Part shown: one piece after another, positions 1-5,600 of the stretch
Layout of the letters: every line of letters begins with the position of its first letter
Position numbering within the stretch: position 1 is the stretch's first letter
Translations under genes and position numbers: made by a program
The notes under the pieces: generated by a model
Databases searched by the model: none
Told to the model about the DNA's origin: nothing
Seen by the model: only the letters and a program-made list of their open reading frames with translations
Assembly (NCBI GenBank): GCA_902470265.1
Contig: CABRFW010000067.1
Span: 1-7,861, forward strand
Length of the DNA: 7,861 nucleotides
Source of the DNA: an uncultured Collinsella sp.
GTDB taxonomy: Bacteria; Actinomycetota; Coriobacteriia; Coriobacteriales; Coriobacteriaceae
Direction of reading: 5' to 3'

Positions 1-2588
1 GAATAGCGCTCGTGCATGGGATCGACGCGCAGGCGCAGCAGCTCGAGCGAGCGCGAGGCCTGGCGTGTTCCGCGGATACGGCGGTCGATGCCCTCCAGGC
101 GATGCTCCAGGTCAGGCACACGGCCCTTCAGCGAACGCAGACGCTCGCTCGTCTGAGCCAGGCGGACCTTGGCATCGGCGAGCTTACCGGCTGCCTCGGA
201 GTCGTCACGGCGCACGCGATCGAGCTCGTCGTTGGCTTCGGCAATCTGAAGACCCAGGTCGCTTGCCTGCGCACGGGCCTCGTCGCGCGAACGGGTGAGC
301 TCGTCAACGCACGGGCGCGCAGCGCGAACGGCCTCGGCGGCCTGCTCGCGGCGCTTGGAGATGCGCACGCGCTCGACCTCGGCATTGTTGGCGCTTTGCT
401 CCAAGCGGCCGATCTCGGAAAGCAGCGAGCGGCGCTCGCCCTCAAGACGGGCGATCTCACCGGCGGCATCGCCCTCGGCGGCACGGGCCTCCTCGACGGC
501 AGCGTTGGCCTCAACGACCTGATCCGACACATGCTCAAACACAGCGGCCAAATCGGGCTCAAGCCCCTCCAGCTCGCGAATGCGACGCTTACGCTCCAGA
601 GCACCCGACGCCTCGCCGGCATCGAGGCCCACACGCACCAGGCCGCCGCAGGCGACGCGGGCGCCATCGGGGGTCACGTAAGTCACGCCGTCAACGACCG
701 GCGCCGAAAGCGCGGCAGCAAGATCGTCCACGACGTAATAGCCGCCGAGCAGCGCCTCGACGACGGGACCGTAGCCTGCGCGCACGGACAGACGATCAAC
801 CAAACGGGTACCAGAGGCGCCCTCAGCGGCGGTAGAGCCGCTCACGCCGCGCGTCACCAGCAGCGCCTCGCCCGAGGCCTTCTTCTGGTCCAGAGCGGCA
901 CGACCGGCACGCTCAAGCGCGGACGTATCGTCAAACAGCAGCGCATCGATATCGCCGGCGAGCAATTGCTCAACCAGGCCCTCAAGCTCGCGCGGGGCCT
1001 CGAGCACGTCGCCCAGACGACCCGAGACATCGTCGCCCAGCGCACCCACCAGACGGCTCACGAGCGGCGAGCTGTCGGCCATGCGGGCATCGAGTTTCTT
1101 TTGGCTGGAAAGCTCCGAGCGCACCTCGGACAACTTGTTGCGCGCCTCGCTCTCGCGGGCACGCAGGTCCTTCAGGGCCGCGCGTGCCGTATCGGTGGCC
1201 TCACGCGCATCGACCTGAGCCCGGCGCGCTTCCTCAAGAGCGCCCTCAAGCTCCTCGGCGCGGTCACGACGGCTCTCGAGCGAGGCCATGACCTCCTCGA
1301 GCTGCTCGTCAATCTGCTCCAGGCGCGAGGCATACATGTTGTCCTCGACCTCGGCATTGCTCAGCGAGTCCTTCACCTTGGCGAGCTCGAGCGCGGCGTT
1401 ATCGGCCACACGCTGCACATCGCGCAGCTCACGCGTGAGCTGCGAAATCTGATTGTCGAGCGCAACGCGCCGCTCGTGAAGCTCAGCGGCAGCAGGACCA
1501 GCGGCGTCAACGTCCTCCTGGGCCTGCATGTGCGCACCGGTCACTTCCTCAAGCTGGGCACGCGCGTCCTCGAGCTCCTCGACCACGCGACGACGCTGAT
1601 GCTCGGAGCTCGAAATCTGCCCGCGCATATCGGACAGGCGCGACACCATGTTGTGGCCCTTTTCCTCGAGCAGGCGCATATCGGAGTTAATGCGGCCGAC
1701 CACATCTTGCATATGGCGGCGCTGCTCGCCCAGGTCGCCCACAAACAGGCCCTTTTCCTCAAGCATGACCTGGAGCTTCTCGAGCTCGCGCTCCTTTTCA
1801 CCCAAGCGGTACTGCGCAAGCTCAAGCTCGGCCGCGCCCTCTTTGGAGCGGCTCTCCAGGTCGTTCCACTGCGACTGCAGCGAACGAAGCTCGTCGACAG
1901 CCAGCATCTGCGTAAGCTCGTTCGCGCGCGAGGACAGCTCTTTGTACTTGCGCGCGCGATCGACCTGACGCTCCAGCGGTCGCAGCTGACGGGCGATTTC
2001 CTTATTGATGTCGCGGGCACGCGTCAGATGCTCGTCCATCGACTTAATCTTTTTGAGCGCACGCTCCTTGCGGCGCTTGTGCTTGGAGATGCCAGCGGCC
2101 TCCTCGATAAGGGCGCGGCGCTCCTCGGGGCGGCTCTGCAAGATGGCGTCGAGTTTGCCCTGGCTGATGATGGAATGTGTATCCTTGCCCAGGCCCGAAT
2201 CGTGCAGGATGTCCTGAATGTCCATCAGGCGGCACGGACTCGAGTTGATGAGGTACTCGCTTTCGCCCGAGCGATACATGCGACGGGTGATGGCGACCTC
2301 GTCAAAGTCGACGGGCAGCATATGGTCCGAGTTATCGAGCACCAGCGTGACCTCGGCGACACCCACCGGCTTGCGAGCCGACGAGCCCGAGAAGATAACG
2401 TCCTCCATGGCCTGGCCGCGCAGCTGCTTGGCGCTCTGCTCGCCCAGGACCCACAGAATCGAGTCGGAGATGTTCGATTTTCCCGAGCCGTTGGGACCGA
2501 CGATGACGGTCAGGCCCGGCTCAAACGTCATATGGGCGCGGTCGGCAAACGACTTGAACCCTTTGAGCGTGAGGGACTTGAGATACAC
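1..2588 (-). CDS. smc: Chromosome segregation ATPase SMC (N-terminal about 862 residues; C-terminus beyond the window)
   Basis: SMC forms a homodimer that, with ScpA and ScpB, loads on DNA and organises and segregates the chromosome. The start is GTG at 2588, giving VYLKSLTLKGFKSF, the usual SMC N-terminus, with GAGGA at 2596-2592 as ribosome binding site. Walker A (GPNGSGKSN) is at about residues 31-39, and the Q-loop (SIISQGK, Gln about 143) follows a DSGLGK segment. Long heptad-like coiled coil rich in Glu, Arg and Leu runs from about 165 to 500. A hinge-like domain lies at about 505-655, then the returning coiled coil begins and runs off the window. The signature motif, Walker B and the C-terminal head lie outside. 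The family is about 1,150-1,200 residues, so roughly 300 are missing. The gene starts 10 bases after rnc and is probably cotranscribed with it. Its codons contain no TTA, CTA or TCA from 12 to 2588, leaving a long meaningless open frame on the opposite strand. Identification is secure. Confidence 0.97.
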   Translation of the reverse strand, partial: MYLKSLTLKGFKSFADRAHMTFEPGLTVIVGPNGSGKSNISDSILWVLGEQSAKQLRGQAMEDVIFSGSSARKPVGVAEVTLVLDNSDHMLPVDFDEVAITRRMYRSGESEYLINSSPCRLMDIQDILHDSGLGKDTHSIISQGKLDAILQSRPEERRALIEEAAGISKHKRRKERALKKIKSMDEHLTRARDINKEIARQLRPLERQVDRARKYKELSSRANELTQMLAVDELRSLQSQWNDLESRSKEGAAELELAQYRLGEKERELEKLQVMLEEKGLFVGDLGEQRRHMQDVVGRINSDMRLLEEKGHNMVSRLSDMRGQISSSEHQRRRVVEELEDARAQLEEVTGAHMQAQEDVDAAGPAAAELHERRVALDNQISQLTRELRDVQRVADNAALELAKVKDSLSNAEVEDNMYASRLEQIDEQLEEVMASLESRRDRAEELEGALEEARRAQVDAREATDTARAALKDLRARESEARNKLSEVRSELSSQKKLDARMADSSPLVSRLVGALGDDVSGRLGDVLEAPRELEGLVEQLLAGDIDALLFDDTSALERAGRAALDQKKASGEALLVTRGVSGSTAAEGASGTRLVDRLSVRAGYGPVVEALLGGYYVVDDLAAALSAPVVDGVTYVTPDGARVACGGLVRVGLDAGEASGALERKRRIRELEGLEPDLAAVFEHVSDQVVEANAAVEEARAAEGDAAGEIARLEGERRSLLSEIGRLEQSANNAEVERVRISKRREQAAEAVRAARPCVDELTRSRDEARAQASDLGLQIAEANDELDRVRRDDSEAAGKLADAKVRLAQTSERLRSLKGRVPDLEHRLEGIDRRIRGTRQASRSLELLRLRVDPMHERY

Positions 2589-2591
2589 GGT

Positions 2592-2596
2592 TCCTC
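2592..2596 (-). promoter_or_regulatory. Ribosome binding site of smc
   Basis: GAGGA lies 3 bases before the GTG at 2588, between the rnc stop and smc. The spacing is short, but the start is fixed by the conserved YLKSLTLKGFKSF N-terminus. The rnc stop at 2601-2599 is close enough for ribosomes to pass directly to smc. Confidence 0.6.
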
Positions 2597-2598
2597 GC

Positions 2599-3324
2599 TT
2601 ACACGTGCTTCTTATTGAGAATCACGCCGTTGGTGGTGTAACCCATGCGGTCGAGCGCTTCGAGCGCGGCGGCTCCCTCGGCTTCCTTCTTTGAGGAGCC
2701 GGAACCGCGACCCTGGCGAATACCATCGATCAACACCACGGCGGTAAAGGTGGGCGCATGCGCCGGGCCCTCGGAGCCAACGAGCTTATACGCCGGGGGC
2801 TCGTGACCGTCGGCTTGCACGCACTCCTGCAAAAACGACTTGGGATTCGCAGGATGCTCGGCACGCTCGGAAGCCAAATGCGGCTTAAGCGTACGATGGA
2901 TAAACTCCGCTGCGGCATCCCAGCCGGCATCCAGGTACAGTGCGCCCACGAGCGACTCGTAGACGTTCTCGAGCGCCGAATGCAGGCCGCGCGCACCGGT
3001 ACCGGTCTCGGAGGCACCAAAGATGATGATGTCGTCGATGCCCAGCTCGTGAGAAACCTCGGACAGCGTAGCGCCCGAGACAAGCGACACCTTCAGGCGG
3101 GTGAGCTTGCCCTCGTCAAACTCGGGATAGGACTCAAACAGGGAGCGTGCGACCACAGCGCCCAAAATGGAATCGCCCAAGAACTCAAGGCGCTCATAGC
3201 TGGCAGAAACCGGCTGGCCCTCGACTGCCGAGGGATGCGTAAGGGCCGCGCGCAGCAGCACCTTATTGTTGAACTCGTGGCCCAGGATTTCCTGGGCGCG
3301 CGTAAGTCGTTCGGATAAAGCCAA
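2599..3324 (-). CDS. rnc: Ribonuclease III
   Basis: RNase III cuts double-stranded RNA, including the stems of the rRNA precursor, as a homodimer using Mg2+. The protein is 241 residues, normal for the family. The signature ERLEFLGDS is at residues 44-52, with Glu44, Glu47 and Asp51 corresponding to the first acidic cluster. The second cluster is SALENVYESL (116-125), where Glu123 is kept but the usual Asp is Asn120. A double-stranded RNA binding domain runs from about 160 to 230 (NPKSFLQE start, GSGSSKKEAEGAAA end). The start is TTG at 3324, chosen because AAGGAGG sits 8 bases upstream and the N-terminus MALSERL fits the family. It begins 3 bases after the acpP stop and ends 10 bases before smc, so acpP-rnc-smc probably form one unit. 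The family assignment is certain; full catalytic activity is less so because of Asn120. Confidence 0.96.
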   Translation of the reverse strand: MALSERLTRAQEILGHEFNNKVLLRAALTHPSAVEGQPVSASYERLEFLGDSILGAVVARSLFESYPEFDEGKLTRLKVSLVSGATLSEVSHELGIDDIIIFGASETGTGARGLHSALENVYESLVGALYLDAGWDAAAEFIHRTLKPHLASERAEHPANPKSFLQECVQADGHEPPAYKLVGSEGPAHAPTFTAVVLIDGIRQGRGSGSSKKEAEGAAALEALDRMGYTTNGVILNKKHV

Positions 3325-3327
3325 GAC

Positions 3328-3570
3328 TTAGGCCTCCTTGGCAGCTTCGATAGCGTCGACGGCGTCGGCGACAGAGTTGAGCGAGAGCAGGGTCTCGTCA
3401 TCGATCTCGAGGTTGAACTCGTCCTCGATAGCCGTAACCAGCTGCAGGCGCTCGAGCGAGTTGGCATCGAGGTCGTCAAAGGTGGTCTCCTCGCTAATTT
3501 CGGCAACATCGACGCCCAGAACGTCAGCAGCGACCTCGGCGATCTTGTCGAAGATTTCGGAGCGGTCCAT
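3328..3570 (-). CDS. acpP: Acyl carrier protein
   Basis: ACP carries growing fatty acyl chains on a 4'-phosphopantetheine arm and delivers acyl groups to the fatty acid synthase enzymes and to PlsX. The product is 80 residues and strongly acidic, as expected. The attachment segment is FDDLDANSLERLQLVTAIEDEF (given here as residues 31-52, split: FDDLDANSLE then RLQLVTAIEDEF), placing the arm on Ser38. The usual Asp-Ser-Leu is Asn-Ser-Leu here. Helix II and the C-terminal helix III (SVADAVDAIE) match the family. The start is ATG at 3570 because AGAGGA lies 6 bases upstream; an ATG 15 bases further up (3585) has no such site. The gene sits 124 bases after plsX behind a strong palindrome, and 3 bases before rnc. 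The common intervening genes fabH, fabD and fabG are absent. A specialised carrier protein is possible, but the plsX-acpP-rnc context favours the primary fatty acid ACP. Confidence 0.93.
   Translation of the reverse strand: MDRSEIFDKIAEVAADVLGVDVAEISEETTFDDLDANSLERLQLVTAIEDEFNLEIDDETLLSLNSVADAVDAIEAAKEA
3333..3339 (-). promoter_or_regulatory. Ribosome binding site of rnc, inside the end of acpP
   Basis: A perfect AAGGAGG is embedded in the last codons of acpP (Lys-Glu-Ala). It lies 8 bases before the TTG at 3324 and decides that rare start codon. Its position inside acpP suggests translational linkage of the two genes. Confidence 0.85.
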
Positions 3571-3576
3571 AGCGCT

Positions 3577-3582
3577 TCCTCT
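3577..3582 (-). promoter_or_regulatory. Ribosome binding site of acpP
   Basis: AGAGGA lies 6 bases before the ATG at 3570 and favours that start over the in-frame ATG at 3585, which overlaps nothing resembling a binding site. Confidence 0.7.
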
Positions 3583-3599
3583 CATAGTGCATGAATACC

Positions 3600-3628
3600 A
3601 AAAGAATGGTACCGCCCGGGCGGTACCA
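3600..3628 (-). terminator. Perfect 22-base palindrome with T-rich tail between plsX and acpP; probable terminator or operator
   Basis: Positions 3607-3628 form a perfect inverted repeat with half-site TGGTACCGCCC and no mismatch. Read on the minus strand it can fold into a 9-bp GC-rich stem (TGGTACCGC with GCGGTACCA) closed by CCGG, followed by TTCTTTT (3606-3600). That is the shape of an intrinsic terminator for plsX. No such T-run exists on the other side, so it would act on minus-strand transcripts only. Only 29 bases separate the tail from the acpP start, so a separate acpP promoter would have to overlap it or lie upstream of it. The perfect symmetry also fits a binding site for a dimeric repressor. 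Termination is the simpler reading. Confidence 0.65.
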
Positions 3629-3641
3629 AGACACGGTTCTG

Positions 3642-3647
3642 ATTCTA
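3642..3647 (-). promoter_or_regulatory. Possible -10 element upstream of acpP
   Basis: TAGAAT on the minus strand matches five of six bases of the TATAAT consensus and lies about 14 bases upstream of the palindrome before acpP. I found no convincing -35 hexamer at 16-18 bases spacing, so this is only a candidate. If real, the acpP message would begin near 3635 and carry the palindrome in its leader. Confidence 0.3.
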
Positions 3648-3694
3648 CCCCACGACGTGCGCCGCGAAGCACATAACAGCGCTCTAACTCGCTC

Positions 3695-4714
3695 TTACAA
3701 AACGATACTGTCCATAGAGTTGGCGACATTCTCGACCAGCCCGGCGCGCACGGCTTCGGCCGCCGCGAGCGTACCGTTTTTGACAGCCTCGACCGAGGTG
3801 GCGCCATGGCCGATCAGGACCACGCCGCGCAGGCCCAGAAGAATCGCGCCGCCCTTGGCGTCGCCAGAGAGCTTGGCCTTAATCTCGCGCATCTGCTTTT
3901 TGATGAGCAGCGCGGCGATCTTGGTGCCGAGCGAGGCCATAAAGGCGCCCTTGAGCTCCTGCAGCAAAAACTTGGCAGCGCCCTCGGTAGCTTTGAGAGC
4001 GATATTACCCGACATGCCATCGGCAACGACGACATCGAAGTTACCTGAGGTGAGGTCGGTGCCCTCGCAGTTACCAACAAAGCCGGGAACGGCGGCCTTC
4101 ATAGCAGGGAAACAGGCCTTGGTAAAGTTGGAGCCCTTCTCATCCTCGGTGCCATTGGCAAGCAGGCCTACGCGAGGATGCTCGATGCCCAGGACGACGC
4201 GGGCATAGGCGCTACCCATCTGGGCAAAACGCACCATGTCATCGACCTCCACATCGGGGTTGGCACCCATGTCGCACAGCACCGTCAGACCGCCGGCGCG
4301 ATTGGGCAGCGCATTGGTCAGACAGGGGCGCACCGGCTGCTTCTTGCCTTCGGCCTGATACCTAAACGGCGTCACATAGGCGGTGGCGGCGGCGGTCATG
4401 GCACCGGTGGAGCCGGCGGAGAAGAACGCATCCGCGTTGCCCTTCTTAATGGCGCGGCAAGAAAGCACGATCGACGACTTACGCTTGGTCATCACGGCGC
4501 GAATGGGATCGTCATCCATGGCGATAACGTCAGGCGCCTCAAGGGCCTCAACACGTGCATGGGAAGCGGCAAAGGGATTGACGATTTCGGCGGGGCCAGC
4601 TGCCAAGACCTCGATATCGGGATCGGCGGCAAGCGCAGCTTCGATACCATCGAGAACAACCTGAGGTTTCTCGTCTCCGCCCACAACGTCTACACAAACG
4701 CGAACGTTACTCAT
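3695..4714 (-). CDS. plsX: Phosphate acyltransferase PlsX
   Basis: PlsX converts acyl-ACP and inorganic phosphate to acyl-phosphate, the donor PlsY uses to acylate glycerol-3-phosphate in the first step of phospholipid synthesis. It acts at the inner face of the membrane. The product is 339 residues, normal length. Family landmarks are the N-terminal VDVVGGD (8-14; usually DAMGGD), SAGSTGA (99-105; usually SAGNTGA), VLCDMGANPDV (145-155), NGTEDEKG (187-194), GNCEGTDL (214-221), DGMSGNIALK (232-241) and GGAILLGLRG (288-297). The start is ATG at 4714 because AAGGAG ends 7 bases upstream; the ATG at 4720 would leave only 1 base. The gene follows rpmF by 87 bases, a pairing seen in many bacteria, but here a terminator-like hairpin intervenes. 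It ends 124 bases before acpP, whose product supplies its substrate. Confidence 0.96.
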   Translation of the reverse strand: MSNVRVCVDVVGGDEKPQVVLDGIEAALAADPDIEVLAAGPAEIVNPFAASHARVEALEAPDVIAMDDDPIRAVMTKRKSSIVLSCRAIKKGNADAFFSAGSTGAMTAAATAYVTPFRYQAEGKKQPVRPCLTNALPNRAGGLTVLCDMGANPDVEVDDMVRFAQMGSAYARVVLGIEHPRVGLLANGTEDEKGSNFTKACFPAMKAAVPGFVGNCEGTDLTSGNFDVVVADGMSGNIALKATEGAAKFLLQELKGAFMASLGTKIAALLIKKQMREIKAKLSGDAKGGAILLGLRGVVLIGHGATSVEAVKNGTLAAAEAVRAGLVENVANSMDSIVL

Positions 4715-4721
4715 ATACATG

Positions 4722-4727
4722 CTCCTT
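4722..4727 (-). promoter_or_regulatory. Ribosome binding site of plsX
   Basis: AAGGAG lies 7 bases before the ATG at 4714 and selects it over the ATG at 4720. It begins only 7 bases after the base of the hairpin at 4735-4761, so folding of the leader could influence ribosome access. Confidence 0.8.
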
Positions 4728-4730
4728 ATA

Positions 4731-4761
4731 CAAAAATGGCCGACTCATTGAGCCGGCCATT
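4731..4761 (-). terminator. Terminator-like hairpin directly before the plsX ribosome binding site
   Basis: On the minus strand AATGGCCG (4761-4754) pairs perfectly with CGGCCATT (4742-4735). One mismatch follows, then an inner CTC/GAG pairing closes a small loop. The downstream arm runs straight into five T residues (4736-4732). This is a good intrinsic terminator shape, placed after rpmF. It is unusual in lying only 17 bases before the plsX start at 4714, leaving no room for a full promoter after it. It may therefore be a partial terminator or attenuator limiting transcription from rpmF into plsX. Confidence 0.7.
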
Positions 4762-4764
4762 GTG

Positions 4765-4778
4765 GTTCCATTTGGAAC
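4765..4778. repeat. Short inverted repeat in the rpmF-plsX gap
   Basis: GTTCCA and TGGAAC are perfect inverted copies separated by TT, just upstream of the terminator-like hairpin in the direction of plsX transcription. It is too short and AT-centred to be a strong hairpin, but fits the size of a dimeric operator. On the minus strand it contains AAATGG, which could pair with CCATTT of the adjoining hairpin as an alternative fold. Function is not known. Confidence 0.4.
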
Positions 4779-4792
4779 GGCATCGCATCCAG

Positions 4793-4798
4793 AGTATA
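4793..4798 (-). promoter_or_regulatory. Possible -10 element upstream of plsX
   Basis: TATACT on the minus strand matches five of six bases of TATAAT and lies just after the rpmF stop codon. No good -35 hexamer stands 16-18 bases upstream, and the TG of an extended -10 is absent. If used, the plsX message would start near 4786 and its leader would include both the inverted repeat and the hairpin. Confidence 0.3.
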
Positions 4799-4801
4799 CC
4801 G

Positions 4802-4981
4802 TTACTCGGTAACGATAACCTCGCGGTCCTTGTAGAAACCGCAGCTGGGGCACACGTGGTGCGGAAGCTTAACAGCGCCGCAACGGGGGCACGTGGACTG
4901 AGCCGCAGCCGAGATCTTCATGTTGGCGGAACGACGGGTGTGAGTGCGGATACGACCCTGCTTTTGTTTAGGTACGGGCAT
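4802..4981 (-). CDS. rpmF: Large ribosomal subunit protein bL32
   Basis: L32 is a small basic structural protein of the 50S subunit. The 59-residue product begins MPVPKQKQGRIRTHTRRS, the classic L32 start, and carries two zinc-knuckle pairs, CPRCG (Cys31, Cys34) and CPSCG (Cys44, Cys47). This is the zinc-binding form. The start is ATG at 4981, with AAGGAAGG at 4994-4987 and 5 bases of spacing. It follows yceD by 64 bases, the arrangement found in most bacteria, and precedes plsX. A six-base inverted repeat (CGTTAC/GTAACG, 4800-4814) spans its stop codon. Having all four Cys implies zinc-dependent folding; whether a Cys-free paralogue exists elsewhere cannot be judged here. Confidence 0.97.
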   Translation of the reverse strand: MPVPKQKQGRIRTHTRRSANMKISAAAQSTCPRCGAVKLPHHVCPSCGFYKDREVIVTE

Positions 4982-4986
4982 AGTGA

Positions 4987-4994
4987 CCTTCCTT
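4987..4994 (-). promoter_or_regulatory. Ribosome binding site of rpmF
   Basis: AAGGAAGG lies 5 bases before the ATG at 4981, consistent with high expression of a ribosomal protein. Confidence 0.7.
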
Positions 4995-5045
4995 ATGAAC
5001 TATCCAGTGTGGCGATTACGCGCAAGTAGCGATACTACCACAGTT

Positions 5046-5600
5046 TTACTCATCAAGCTTGAGATTCTTCAATGCTGCAAATGGATTTTCCGTGGCAGCG
5101 GCCCATTCTGCCTCTGCCTGGGCGGCGCAATCGCATTGCTCGACGTTGAGATTGCAACCGCATGTGGGGCACAGACCACGGCAATCGGGCTTGCAGAGCA
5201 CCACAAACGGCGTGTCCATAACGACCGCGTCGTTGATGGGCTCACCCAGATCGACGATGCGGTCCTCACACAGGAGCTCGTAGCCGTCCTCGTAGGCCTC
5301 GGGATCCTCGGGCTCCTCAAAGAGGTAGAACTCCTCGATCTCGCCGGCGATATCAAACGAGGCAGGTTCCAGGCAACGGTCGCACTCGCCGGTGGCGCGC
5401 GCGCGGACCATGCCCGTGAGCAAGACACCGGTACCGGCATTGGTAAAGACAACGTCGTAGTCGATGCCGTCCTGAAGCTGGTACTCCTTCTCGCCCACCG
5501 TGTAGGTGGCGACATCGACCTTACCGGTCAGCGGATACGAATCTCCAGGAAACTCGAGCTGCTCGGAAAGATCGACGGTAACGCTCGGGAACTCAGCCAT
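5046..5600 (-). CDS. yceD: YceD family protein (DUF177), 23S rRNA accumulation factor
   Basis: YceD/DUF177 proteins are needed for normal accumulation of 23S rRNA in the bacteria studied; the molecular mechanism is not well defined. The product from ATG 5600 is 184 residues, near family length. It shows the conserved CDRC (Cys73, Cys76) after a beta-rich N-terminus. An acidic middle follows, then a Cys cluster with LCKPDCRGLCPTCG (135-148) and CDC (156-158), which could bind zinc. The family usually has this CxGLCPxCG pattern. The start codon overlaps the stop of the preceding gene as TAATG. No strong ribosome binding site precedes it, so translation probably depends on termination upstream. 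An alternative ATG at 5651 would add 17 residues of shadow-like sequence. The neighbour rpmF, 64 bases on, is its typical partner. Confidence 0.9.
   Translation of the reverse strand: MAEFPSVTVDLSEQLEFPGDSYPLTGKVDVATYTVGEKEYQLQDGIDYDVVFTNAGTGVLLTGMVRARATGECDRCLEPASFDIAGEIEEFYLFEEPEDPEAYEDGYELLCEDRIVDLGEPINDAVVMDTPFVVLCKPDCRGLCPTCGCNLNVEQCDCAAQAEAEWAAATENPFAALKNLKLDE

Noticed and set aside
12..2618. An 868-codon open frame on the plus strand, larger than any minus-strand gene shown complete
   Set aside because: It is the exact codon-for-codon complement frame of smc. It stays open because smc uses no TTA, CTA or TCA codons there, as expected in a GC-rich genome. The translated protein resembles no family, while the minus strand gives clear SMC motifs.
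3571..3807. Long upstream extension of acpP into plsX
   Set aside because: It crosses the palindrome and the plsX 3' end, has no ACP similarity, and the ATG at 3570 has its own ribosome binding site and gives the normal 80 residues.
4178..5029. 283-residue plus-strand open frame over plsX and rpmF
   Set aside because: It is antisense to two well-identified genes and crosses the intergenic hairpin; no family resemblance or ribosome binding site supports it.
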